Of a stretch of DNA of 64,000 nt, positions 11,093-21,950 are shown one piece after another (the first letter of the stretch is position 1; each line of letters starts with the position of its first letter). The notes under the pieces are model-generated. The model was given only the letters and a program-made list of their open reading frames with translations. It was not told where the DNA came from and did no database searches. A program made the position numbers and the translations under genes. Source of the stretch: Bryum argenteum. Its lineage: Eukaryota; Streptophyta; Bryopsida; Bryales; Bryaceae. The stretch covers positions 11,925,013-11,989,012 of the forward strand of contig CM073324.1 in assembly GCA_037043015.1 (NCBI GenBank). Reading direction: 5' to 3'.

Positions 11093-11484
11093 CAGTATTA
11101 TCTCACTATCTCTATCTCAATATCAAAAAAATTATTGTGTATCCTCCCTGTGACGGGAACAAAAACACACAAGCTTCTGAATTTTTAATTTTATTTTTAT
11201 TTGACAATTTATAACCATCGAGTGCACCACTATGTACTCCCACGGTAACATTAAATATGAATCATGTACAAATCATCATACCCAAGTACGCTATAATAAT
11301 GTGAATTATTCTGCTCCAAGCCTCCAACATGACAAATGCAGCGATATGGAGATTCAATCTCATCATCATACTGGAGTTTGAGACGTTGAGACCCATTTCT
11401 CCCACCCCAATTAAGACAACTTACATCTGATCAATTGGGCACCCATACATTTTATCCTTGTGGAAGATTATTGTTATATTATAA

Positions 11485-11820
11485 AAACCCGCTTAGTAGT
11501 CCCCAGTCTGTCATTTTGTGCCCTATTTTTAGTTATCCACTAAGCAGAATGGATTGGGGACCAAATGCACCAAAGTGGGGATGAGATGTAAACAAGGGAC
11601 CAAATCACTCGGTTTTCAACGCATCACGTTGCGGAGTGGGCACCAAGTTCAACTGGGACCAAACTCAAAAAATCATCAAAATCATGTTGCATTTTTTTAG
11701 TTTAGTCCCCAGTTCGATCTTAGAGTAAAATTTTTTGGTGTCCGGTTCGACGTTTGGTCCCGAGTGCGACCAAAACTGGTTCGACGTTTTGGTCCCTAGT
11801 CCATCATACTTAGCGAATTT
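11485..11820. mobile_element. ATCCGCTAAG-family MITE, copy 3
   Basis: About 336 bp. The left end is ACCCGCTTAGTAGTCCCC and the right end is CATACTTAGCGAATTT. It shares ATGGATTGGGGACCAAATGC, ACGCATCACGTTGCGGA and CGACCAAAACTGGTTCGACG with the other copies. Non-coding. Confidence 0.75.
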
Positions 11821-12876
11821 CTCTTACTAACAGCTCCATATTAATTTTCCACAAGGGCAGGCTTCATTGTCTGACATGATAAAAGAATTTACATCTCACT
11901 TTTCTCACTGGTTTCATTCCGTGAGTAACATATCAGGATGAAAGTAATGATTCTACAGTTGGAATTACAAAGTAATGCATAGATTGAGACTCATTAGGCA
12001 TGGAGTCACTTTCAGTTTGACAAATATGTATCGACGGAGGAACTTTCGAGGTGAACTCTCGAATGCAAGAAGATGAAGTAGTAGGTACGGTGAATTAAGT
12101 CTGTTTAGGTGGGGGGGACATGTAGCTAGCATAAGTAGTCTGCAAAAAATGTGACTGCAAAAGAAGATGGAAGCACATGAGAACGGAGAGGAGAGTCCTT
12201 GAATGACGCCGGTGCTGGCCAAACAACTACTATGATACAATAGCTGGCTGGAGAGTGGCAGTGGTCGTCGAATGCAGCCGAAGGCTTTGGTAGTGGAGGA
12301 GGATGGGGGTGGCAGGCGGATGCAAGGACACTACTCCATCTCTCTCAGTCATCACTAACCCCGGCCCCTCACGTTCAGCCTTTTATTAACTTCTCGCTCT
12401 GCCATCATTCAGGCTGTCGCTTCCTGCTGCTCCTGCTGCTGTTGCCTGGCTGCCTGCCTGCTGTATGTGTCACTCTGTTGCCTGCACCTGGAGCACAATC
12501 CCCTCACACACACTGCCGCCCTCCACTTGCACTTACTCCCACCCATCCACTGCCTGCATCGCATTATGCCATATTCTCCTCCCCCTCCAGATGCTCTCTC
12601 ATGTAAAAAAAGTGATCGTTAGCTCCATGACTGTGGTCAACTAGCTTGGAATCAGCCAGTTCGAGGTGTCGAGCAATTATTGGCAGGCGCTCACGGAGTA
12701 GAGAGTATGTGAGTTACTGGCGTCATCTGTGCTTGCTAGCTTTCGTGTGTACGAGCATTATGAGTATGCGAGGAGCGGAATCTAGCTGTTTACAATGGTG
12801 CCATGAGGTTGCATGAGCGGGAGTTTTCGATCGTTGTTGTGGAGAAGGTAGGTAGTGGACCTTGGAGCGAGCAGGT
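11821..12876 (+). other. Intergenic and remorin 5' region
   Basis: No separate gene is supported. From about 12.25 kb the sequence becomes more GC-rich, with a pyrimidine-rich stretch (12.33-12.6 kb, CTGCTGCTCCTGCTGC and similar) typical of a plant promoter or 5' untranslated region. It presumably holds the promoter and leader of the remorin gene starting at 12877. No confident TATA element was identified. Confidence 0.45.
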
Positions 12877-15842
12877 ATGGCGCTTCTAGAGGATGGGCTC
12901 ACTACTCCGAGGTTTCGGCATTCGATGATACCGCGAGGGCCGGGGAAGAAAGCAGTACTAGGAGGTAGTGGAGTTGGAGAGGCGGAGGAGTTGAGTCCGA
13001 AGTCTGTGATTGTGGACCAACGGTTCATCAGCCCTGCTTCCTCCGAGTCTAGCAGCATGGACCGTCACAACAGTACGTCTTCGTTGTCAGAGCCCGGGAG
13101 CCACCTGAAGCTGTGTGACAGCCAGCCTCGCCATGACCGTGGGTATTCCATCTCCGACGGCGAATTCAGCGACCCGGACACTTCTTGCATGGACACTTCT
13201 CTCGAACTCGCAAAGGTCCGTGCTCATGCCTCGCTGAGCCTCATTAGCGACTCATGACGGTTGCTTTGTTTTCTGGTTCTTATCTTGTGTGCACTTGCAG
13301 GTTGGGGCCAACTTGGGGCCATTGGAGTCGTTGCCGGAAACGCACTCGCTGGCATTGGAGGTCAATGTCACCCCAGCAGAGGAGATGTCCACGTCCGGCA
13401 ATGGTTAGTGCATTTGCATTGCATTACCCTGCTTTTGCCTGACAGAGTGTGATAATTCCAGAAACTTATGATTCTCCTCGCAGGTATGGAATGTTTAGAG
13501 GAGACAAGCAATTGTATTGAGCTCCATGGCTCCTCGCCACCATATTCAATGCGGAGCGACATGCATTGTCAAGGTACCCAGCGAAGTCCTCCAAATGGTC
13601 ATCAGAGTCGTTAGTACCTAGGGTTTTTGCCGTTCTGATCATAGCGTTGTTCGGCAGGGGAGCAAGATACTGCAGTGAGGAGATTACAAATGGTGCCCGT
13701 GAACGACGAGAATGGCCGGAGTGAATGGTGTCAAACATCGACCTCTTGGGGAAGTGCCATGGAGCACGATGGAAGAGTATTGGAGGAGCAGCCGTCTTTG
13801 CGAAGCATCTACACAATGGAGTCCAGAATAAGTCGAAGCCAACGCAGGGATTATCACAGCTCGAGAACTACGACGTTTTGTGCTTCGGAGCTTCTATCAA
13901 CAAGTGGCGATGGCAAAAAGACAATGATAGTAGGTCCAGGTGCGGCCAGCAATTTCGGATACCCTGGAACTCCCTTGGTGCGCTTCTCGTCAAGCTGGTT
14001 GCAGCCTTCAAACAACACCCAGGTTGGAAGCCCGAGAGCTGAGAAAGGCGTTGGCTCCAATAGCCCAGCTGCAGCCAATTCAACAGGTGCCGATCGATAC
14101 CCCTTGAAAATTCAATGAAATTACTGCTAATCACTTGCTAATGTTGCAAAACTGGCTTGATAGATTTGGCTATGGGTCCTCGCTACCCGCATCGGTTTCT
14201 TTCGGGTCCCATCATGGGCAGCATGATGTCCAAGACACCTCCTTCGAAATGGGATGACGCTGAGAAATGGATTGTCAGCCCTGGTCACAGCGATCAGTCC
14301 CCCGCGCAACCTCAAGGCCGCCCCCCTCTCTCCAAAGGTCAGTTCCATGCGTAGCAGTGTAACCATTTTGACGAGAGAGTTCGTAATTTGATCCTGAAGA
14401 GTCGTCGTATTGATGTTGAGCTTTTGAGAATGGTGGCAGGCGGAAGAAATGCGATTGCAGGTGCTCACAGTTCACGTTACAATTGCGAAGCGGAGAGTCC
14501 TGACTACGCCACTCCGGCAGGAGAGAAGCCCATGTCGCCTCAATTCGAGAATGCGTTCGTGAATGCCGGCAGAATCATCGAGCCGCCTTCACTCCTGAAG
14601 AAGCGTTCGAAGGCTCTCTCATTCGGTGATCTTTCCCGTCGTTTTGACGCCTCCCAAATGAAGCCACCAACCCAGCAACCTCAACAGCAACTTCAAGACA
14701 CAGAACTTGTGCTTAGAGAAGACAATGCCGGCGCGCAAGCAAGCACGATCATTACCGATGCTAGGGTGGAGAAGCAGCAGTTCAATTCAGATGTACTGAG
14801 CCAAGCCGCAAGGTCGGTGTCAATGAGGGAGATGAGTGCTGTGGTGCTGGCACCAGCAGTAGCAACTGCTTGTATGAGGGATATGGGGACACAGATGACG
14901 CCGGTTGAGAGTATGAAAAACTCGACGTGCACAACTCCCGGGTTCAATACTCCCGGGTTTAACACTCCCGGGTTGAATACCTCGCCTAATCGGCATAACA
15001 CCCCGGCACGCTCAGGACGACGGGCCTGTTCGCTCGGTGATGTCGAGGCTCTGGAGCTTCAGAGCTGTCACTTGGCCAAACTTGAGCTACGGAAGCTTTC
15101 TGGCGCCGATGGCCTCTCCGTTCTGGATCGGAACAGCGTGTGGACCAGCCGCGAAGAGGAAGACATGGAGAGTGCTGCTAGTCTCCGAGCGGATTCCGAG
15201 GATCTGGAGAGGTGCAAGCTCACTGCCAAGGCCAATGCCTGGGAAGAAGCTGAACGAGCCAAAGTCCTCGCCAGGTTGCCATTCATCTCGCCATTCAAAT
15301 GTTCCAAACAAATTTCATTATCTTAGTTGCCAAAGGAGGAAACGCTCATATCCAAGTTTAGTAACTGAAGCCCATAACATGGTTTGGACAGGTATGAGAG
15401 CAAACAGGCAAAGATCACTGCTTGGGAGGAGCTTCAGAAATCCCAAGCTGAAGCTGAGATGAAGAAGATCGAGGTATGAAAATTATCGAAACAAACATTA
15501 TCTAGTTTGAAACGCAAAGAGTCTTGTCTGTCTCTCGAAGTCAGGAGTGATCCTTATTTGGTCGAATAAAGTGATGGACTCTGTTCTCAGAAACATTGAT
15601 TGATGGCTGTAATCTGGGACCTGAGCGTGCAGGCAAAGGTAGAGAGAATGCTGTTTGAAGCAGGCGAGAAGATGAGAGGGAAAGTGGCGTCGGCAGCGAT
15701 GAAGGCAGTGGAGATGCGAGCCGCTGCGGAAGCCAATCGGGATGAGCAGAATGCCAAAGCTGGTGCCAAAGCCGACTTGATTCGCAAAACGGGCATCTTC
15801 TCTCCTCCTCGCCGCTCCTTCACATCCTGCTTATTCTCCTAG
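12877..15842 (+). CDS. Long remorin (membrane nanodomain scaffold)
   Basis: Remorins are plant-specific, plasma-membrane-bound scaffold proteins of nanodomains. Eight exons: 12877-13215, 13301-13403, 13484-13573, 13658-14086, 14164-14337, 14461-15274, 15392-15473 and 15633-15842. All phases join, giving 746 aa. The last roughly 110 residues form the charged coiled-coil remorin C domain: KANAWEEAERAKVLARY, then KITAWEELQKSQAEAEMKK, then AAAEANRDEQNAKAGAKAD and KTGIF. The end, SCLFS, supplies a Cys suited to lipid anchoring. The long Ser-rich N-terminal region includes WDDAEKWIVSP (about residue 350), a phrase known from large remorins, and a triple TPGFN repeat. Start: ATG at 12877, the first Met in frame with exon 1. 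The length and layout match the long-N-terminus remorin groups. Function beyond membrane scaffolding is not shown. Confidence 0.93.
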
Positions 15843-17592
15843 ATCCATCAATCTCTTCTCTTTTGGTTTTCCTTGAATGTTGTCTATTGTAAAAATCTTG
15901 CTGTTCGAACAAACGTTGTAGACTTCGGAACTTGTATTGCATCACATCCGTTACATTGGATTCTCCATTGATGTCGTCAATCTGTTTTTGCGTGGGATCT
16001 GAAACTGTCATTCATTTTGATCGACAATATTTGAATGAGTGTGTTTTTTGCAATTAATCGATGTGATTGTGAGACTGATTCGCATGAGGTATTAGAATCT
16101 AGAGACGCTTGGTTTTATCATTTTATTCTCAATTTTATAATGATACAACAGAGTGAAATTGCCTTTCAAACTGTGCATATTCTCATTAGTTTTGGATTGA
16201 CATGTTTTTTGTTACGAAGAATCATTAGCAGTCATATTTCCATTTGTTTTCTTTGCCCTAGAGGCCCGAGAGCTTTGAAGAAAAACCTAGATGTGTTATT
16301 AGATGTGTTATCAAATATGGATTACATAACTTTTATGATGTAGTGCTTCAAAGATAGTATAAAGACCTTAAACCTTAAATTAGATCTATAAGGTTAAATT
16401 TCCTAAAATAGGTCATATTTGTTTCACAATTAATTGATAAGAGTAAAACTTTGAAAAACATTATAAAATGTACTTCCTATTATTAGTAATTTCAAATTGA
16501 TATGATTGGCTAAAAACACATATCATATGATAAATTGGAGAGAGGCCATGAGGAACCTTATTAGTTTCCCAAAGTAGTAAGTTTTCCTACACTAAGAAGA
16601 CCTTGCCCTATTTGTGTTGAAAGCTTATTTTGAACAATTTTTGAATCCAAACAAGGCTTTGTAAATTGAATGTGGTTCCCAACTCACCAAACTTCTGGAA
16701 TGTTAAAAAAAATTCCAAGAAAAATCTTTCTTTGTCTAAGTAGAGCTCCACAAAATTTGGGATGGACCATAAAATGGTTGATAGGGTAAAAGTCATAGGG
16801 CTCAAATCGAGAGTGTCGTTTGCATTCAATGCAATTATCCCAAATTGCACAATGAAACGTGGTTTGATTTGTGATCCTCAATGTTTAGATAATCATGTGA
16901 GGCAAGCAATCTTGTTAGTTTGTTACTCTCCTAACCAACCATAGTTTAGTTTAACGACCACTATCTTGTAGAAAGAGATGCTTCCCAATCCTAACAAAAA
17001 AAAAAAAAAAATTGTAATATATCACACAAGAGCAGAAAAAGGTACTGTAATTGAAACACAAAGAAATCCATGATATACACAAGACTACCTTGTACATTGA
17101 AAAGGTGACTAAGTTTTCTTCAAAGAATCTGAATCACGTCAAAGATTCAATGAGCTCAACCCCTCTGGATCATACGAGATATACTTACAGTATCAGATTC
17201 AACTTCAATCTTGAATCTGTAAAAAAGAATATCCAATCCTACAATAACATTGCTAAAAATTAAACTTCGGCTCTCATACTCGAATCTACAATGATAAAAG
17301 CAACATGATCGCCGAAGCAGCTACAGAAGCCCATTTCGGCAACAATACAACCTACTCTTCTACAAACACCCAGATTCAGCTTCACGATCGAGCATTGTCG
17401 ATGGAAGTGCTGCAATCTAGGGCTCCCTGCAACAAGTATGTTGCATAATGTTCCTTTTTCGGTTGCTAGCGCGTCCATCATTCCTGAGTACTTCGATCAG
17501 AAACTGTCGGTATTTAGGTTAGGGCAAGGTAACCTAACCTGAACTTAGCTCCGGCAGGAATGATCAGAGCAATGGGGTGATCGATCAATTGA
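15843..17592. other. Intergenic, no gene seen
   Basis: AT-rich sequence after the remorin stop. The first few hundred bases probably hold the remorin 3' untranslated region. No coding region, RNA gene or well-defined repeat is recognised; a poly-A run lies near 16996-17011. Confidence 0.5.
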
Positions 17593-18225
17593 TCAGGCAG
17601 CGATGAAAGGGATGACGAGAAGCATGAAACTTTGATAATCGAAAGTGGCGGTGCCGTTTTGATGGGAATCGTATCTCCTGAACTGCTCGGTCAATCCTTT
17701 GACGATAAGCCCGCATTCCACGAAATCGCCGTAGCTGATGCAGCGGTTGAATCCGGAGCGGTCGTACTTGTGCACCAGGATGTCCAAGACCAGCGAAGGG
17801 ATGGCGAAGTGGAGGCTGAACAGAGCTTGCTGGAGCTCGGTCTTGTCGATGGTGCCACTCCGGTCGCGGTCGTACTCCTTAAACTTGAAGTGCCACACAG
17901 TGAGCTCGCGCCACAGGGCAGTGAAACCGTTGAGCCCGATGCGCGTGGTGCACCCCCGCATGTCCGCGAACAGGTGCAGCATCAGGCGCAAGGTCCGCCG
18001 GGGAAAGGCCATCCTTGCAGACAACAACCGCCCGAGCTCGTGCTCGTCGATGCTGCGGCTCCCGTCGACGTCCGCCCGGTTGAACATCTGCACGATCTCC
18101 ATGTCGGACTCCGGCGGAAACATCGCATACCCATTTGCAGGTGCTGGTGGTGGGTGGTAGCCATACTGATTCGGAGGCGGAGGCCTGTAAGGTGGCCCAT
18201 GGAAAGATGGATGCGCGCGGTCCAT
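17593..18225 (-). CDS. Penta-EF-hand calcium-binding protein
   Basis: A single-exon gene for 210 aa, starting at the ATG complementary to 18223-18225. A short Pro/Tyr/Gly-rich tail (residues 1-40, PPYRPPPPNQYGYHPPPAP) precedes five EF-hand-like units, the layout of the ALG-2/peflin family. EF1 (DVDGSRSIDEHE) and EF3 (DRDRSGTIDKTE) have canonical calcium loops. EF2 (around MRGCTTRIGLNGF), EF4 (DRSGFNRCISYGDF) and EF5 (DSHQNGTATFDY) deviate. The conserved run FTALWREL...FKEYDRDRSGTID, then KYDRSG and LTEQFRRYD, matches penta-EF-hand proteins closely. These act as cytosolic calcium sensors that dimerise through EF5. The partner is not predictable from sequence. Confidence 0.9.
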   Translation of the reverse strand: MDRAHPSFHGPPYRPPPPNQYGYHPPPAPANGYAMFPPESDMEIVQMFNRADVDGSRSIDEHELGRLLSARMAFPRRTLRLMLHLFADMRGCTTRIGLNGFTALWRELTVWHFKFKEYDRDRSGTIDKTELQQALFSLHFAIPSLVLDILVHKYDRSGFNRCISYGDFVECGLIVKGLTEQFRRYDSHQNGTATFDYQSFMLLVIPFIAA

Positions 18226-19117
18226 GCTCGCCCCGCCCCGAATCCACTACACTTTCTAGCAAACTGGAGTCTCTACAATGCGACTAGCTAGTTCGAACCG
18301 ATTCTGAACTGAGAGCAGAAAGAGCAAGTGAATGCCGGTGCAAAAATGCAGTGTATGTTGACCAAGCTAGATTCGAGAGTGTCTGTTTCCAGACAATGAT
18401 AATATCTGCAGACAATGATAATATCTTCATGTCCTGAAGGCCGCGGCGGTAGCGCTAAAGCCTTGGAACTGGTCTCGTAGTGGTGTGAGGCCTGCCACCT
18501 TCGTCACGTCAGAAATGGGGGGACGACCTGAGCACTGTTCCCTTTTGTTCCCTTTTGCGGACACTGTTCTTGTTACAAAATTTTCACCATTTCAGGAGTT
18601 CATGAAATGAATTATTATCGATAGAATTCAGCAAGGCTTATGATATTGACTTTTCCCCATGAAGTGATTGATATGATCTTCTTGACAATCTTAACTTTCA
18701 TGCAAGAGAAGAAGAACACCAGACCCCTATGGGTTGGCGTGAATATAGTGTCCGTTCGACCTACCCTTGATGATATACCCACAGGAAATAACAATAGTGG
18801 TATAGGACTATTAACCCCTCTCATGGTGGACAAAAATGAGAACCAGTAAATTGTAAAGTGGTTGTTTGGGGTGTACTTTGTTGTATAAAATTAGAAGGTT
18901 AGTTTTGTTGGTCGTCACATTGTTGACATAACGGGTTGTTTGGAAAAGACATGGTTGTGTAGTAGCGGTAGTGGTCCAGGTTCGATTCTTGTTGATTTCG
19001 TTTGAGTATCGTTAAGTTACAAAAGTGCGGCACTATTGAGCTAAGGGCACTTTCATGCAACCTATGGACCTTTCTACTCCACGGTAACACTTCTATGGAA
19101 AATTAATACTCTCAAGG
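18226..19117. other. Intergenic, no gene seen
   Basis: Upstream region of the EF-hand gene, then AT-rich sequence. A short direct duplication (AGACAATGATAATATCT) lies at about 18391-18427. A phrase GGTTCGATTC near 18980 resembles a tRNA B box, but no tRNA fold is present around it. Confidence 0.5.
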
Positions 19118-19393
19118 TTAAATCATTCTCTTTACTTCCTCAGCATTAGCATTTGATTGATTCAACTCACAGTCGAGAAAAGTGACCTCCTTCTACAAAA
19201 GCTCAATCTAAGCATTATTTAGAAGGTTTAGTTGAAGAATCTTGAAGTTGACCTATTACACTACTTGCATATCACATATGAACGGTGGATTCTTCTTCAT
19301 TTGTGAGTTTATAATAATAAAAGTTGGCTAGATGTTTTTTCTTGGGGGAATCCTCAAAGCCCGTTTTGGTTTTTAAAGATGTTTAGGAGTTAA
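19118..19393. mobile_element. TTAA MITE family 1, degraded copy
   Basis: About 276 bp. The right end AAAGATGTTTAGGAGTTAA and internal phrases (GCTCAATCTAAG, ATCTTGAAGTTGACC, GTTGGCTAGATG, GGGGGAATCC) follow family 1 copies A and B with many differences. The left TTAA is placed by length and is less certain. An old copy. Confidence 0.55.
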
Positions 19394-21950
19394 ACAATCT
19401 CGTCTATTTTCACTCTAATTTTTTTTTAAAAAAAAAGTATTATAGATGTAAAAAAATGAAGTTAAGTTACTCACATCATATCTAAACAATTTTGTATAAT
19501 GCTTATAGTATGGCATGTGGATCAAATTATGAGTCATGAGCCCTCACATTCTAGAGATCATGATGTATCAATAAAAAAATTATCCTAAAAAAAAAAAGAA
19601 AAAAAAAGAAGAAGAAGTAAATCACATCACATTAACTTCATAGTAGAAATGTCATGAACACATGTACATAGTGCTATATAAAAAAGAACCCAACTTGAAA
19701 GTATTTACCTTTTTTTACATAAACACTATTATTCCAAAATAAATAAATAGTTGAATTTTTTTTTTCGCCTCAAATGGATAATATAATGGTGAAATTACTT
19801 CGAAATCTACAAAGGAAGAGTCCGAAAGTAAACCCCTTGTGGGCAATTCCATTAAAATTGTACTATTTCGAGTGCCATTTTATAATACAAAAATTTGTGC
19901 ACTTGGAATATCATCACCACACTCTCTAGTATCTCTATATTCCAAGAGTGTAGTCTTACACACTTTTAGCCTAGATTGGCCCAAATACATATATATCCAA
20001 TCATATTTGATTGAACTCTAACTCTTGTGAATATGCCATTTTTGTGGAATAGTGCCATTTTTTCAGGATTGAGGTTCCTTGTACTTGCCATATCTTCCTC
20101 ACATCTCGGCTTGAGTAAAACTTCTAACCACAACAACCGAATTTAAGTTAAAATCTAGCTCAACAAATGATTTCAGACCCGACGCTGGATGAAGGAGATA
20201 CAACTCTTTAGGAACAATGAGTCTCTTCAAAATTTCAATGTAGAAATATCAATACAAATGGAGACCGAAATGATCCCTCTCAGAAAAAATTCAACTAGGA
20301 AGTTGTTGATCTTCATCATGAGATAGTATTTATGAGGAGAAAGATCTTGGATCAAATAATAGGCTTGTAATGGCAAAACATACCCCATGTTTAAAAGCCC
20401 CAAAATAACAGTTGCCTTCACCAAAATGCATGCCATTACATCTTCTTGCATGGATTTGCAATTCAAACCACAAAACAACAAATTGCCCTATTTTGGTGCA
20501 AGATGCAAAATATTAAGTTTTGACAAGCTTCGAAGTATGTAATCGTAAGATCTAATACCTAACTTGTACATAAACATGTACATTAAATCTTAGGTTCAAA
20601 TTCCTAACCATTTGTGAGATCGTAACGTTCAAAATGCAAAATGCAAAATGCAAAATGCAAAATGCAAAATGCAAAATGCAAAATGCAAAAAAAAAAAAAA
20701 AAAAAAAAAAAAGGATTTTTTTTCCGTGTTGTGGAATGGCAAAGTAAAGTTTTGGGGGCCAAAAAAACCATTTTTGAAAGAAAGATTGACATGAGGTTTG
20801 TCAGATTCTTGTTTCTAGGTGAGTAAGGATTATGTCTATGTAAAACTTGAAGAATTGTTTAATCTTTCACATGGAGGTATGCTGAAATTCAAATACCGAA
20901 AGGCCCAATTTCCACAATTCGAAAGGCATGTAAAAAATCATTGGATTGAAAATCCAAAGTGTGAGATCATGCCTTACTACCTTTTCTACATGTGAAAAAA
21001 AACAAAACTTGATATAAAAAAAAGGTGAAATCTCAATTCTTGGTGAATTTTTGAAGTTTCTGCTCTTTAATCAATTCAGGGCAGATTTTAAGAATGGATG
21101 AGCATATACTGTAGTTTGGGCAACTCTAGGTAGATTTCCGAGTAGTGTTTTCAAACTTTGACCGTGATTATCTTCCAAAGTAGGAAGAATTTTGGAGCAT
21201 GAGATGACTCTTTGGAAAGCTATGAAAAAACTCTACAAGCTACAACGGGTTTCATCCAAAAGTAGTAAGTCAAAGGCTGACCAAAGTGCAATCCGCCCCA
21301 TTGGGGTCTCACTCACCGTGAGAGGTTAAATCCCATTTTGGGTTACATAGAAGAGATGACAAGACTATCCAAAGGGAGATCTGGCTTACGCCTGCTGAAA
21401 ACTAGAGTCAACCTATCCAAAAGGCTGCTTGAGAAAGAAAAGATAGTGAAAGATAGATTAACCTAATCATTTCTTCACGATGATGATGATGATGATTATG
21501 AAGCGGGCCGTAATAGGAGCACAAACATCGAGAAGAAATCAAGAGGAAGATCGCAGGTGGGGGAACAAGTACAGTATTTGAAATTCTGACAAGCCGGGGC
21601 CGGGCCACGGTTGGCCTGCCATCAAACGATTTCCATTGAAATCCGGCCGACTTGGTCTAATTTTGGAAAGCGGGGAGCGTGTTGCACCAGCAGATCATGG
21701 CGAACACATCACGCACCCTGCTCTTCCCACACTTACAGTCTCCATAGCGGAATGTAGCTAGTTTGAGATCTGCACCCACATTTTAGATCCTTTGAATGCC
21801 ACTAGGTTAGCGTAATCTCGCCGGTCTCCATCTTTGCAAGCTGTTCGCAAGCTGGCTTCGGTACAAGTGCGCACCATACTTGTGGGAGTATCCAAGGGTG
21901 GGTTCAGGGTTTTGCGATTGCTTGAGATCGTGGTTGCGGGCTAGACAGCC
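19394..21950. other. Intergenic, simple repeats, b561 5' region
   Basis: No gene supported. A-rich runs lie near 19587-19618. A family 2 remnant (CGTAAGATCTAATACCTAACTTG, CATTTGTGAGATCGTAACG) lies at about 20520-20628 and runs into the CAAAATG repeat. A GAT-type microsatellite sits near 21479-21497. The last few hundred bases are less AT-rich and presumably hold the promoter and leader of the b561 gene. Confidence 0.5.
20630..20712. repeat. (CAAAATG)n microsatellite plus poly-A
   Basis: About eight and a half perfect copies of the 7-bp unit CAAAATG (20630-20689), directly followed by a run of A to 20712. It sits at the broken edge of a family 2 element remnant. The 7-bp unit is not the plant telomere unit (TTTAGGG). 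Open frames over it are artefacts. Confidence 0.9.

Noticed and set aside
13466-14468. Minus-strand frames within the remorin gene
   Set aside because: Shadows of exons whose plus-strand frames join in phase to a recognised protein.
17632-18291. Long plus-strand frame opposite the EF-hand gene
   Set aside because: Antisense shadow of a well-supported gene; no family resemblance.
18955-18995. B-box-like GGTTCGATTC
   Set aside because: No cloverleaf can be drawn from the flanking bases.
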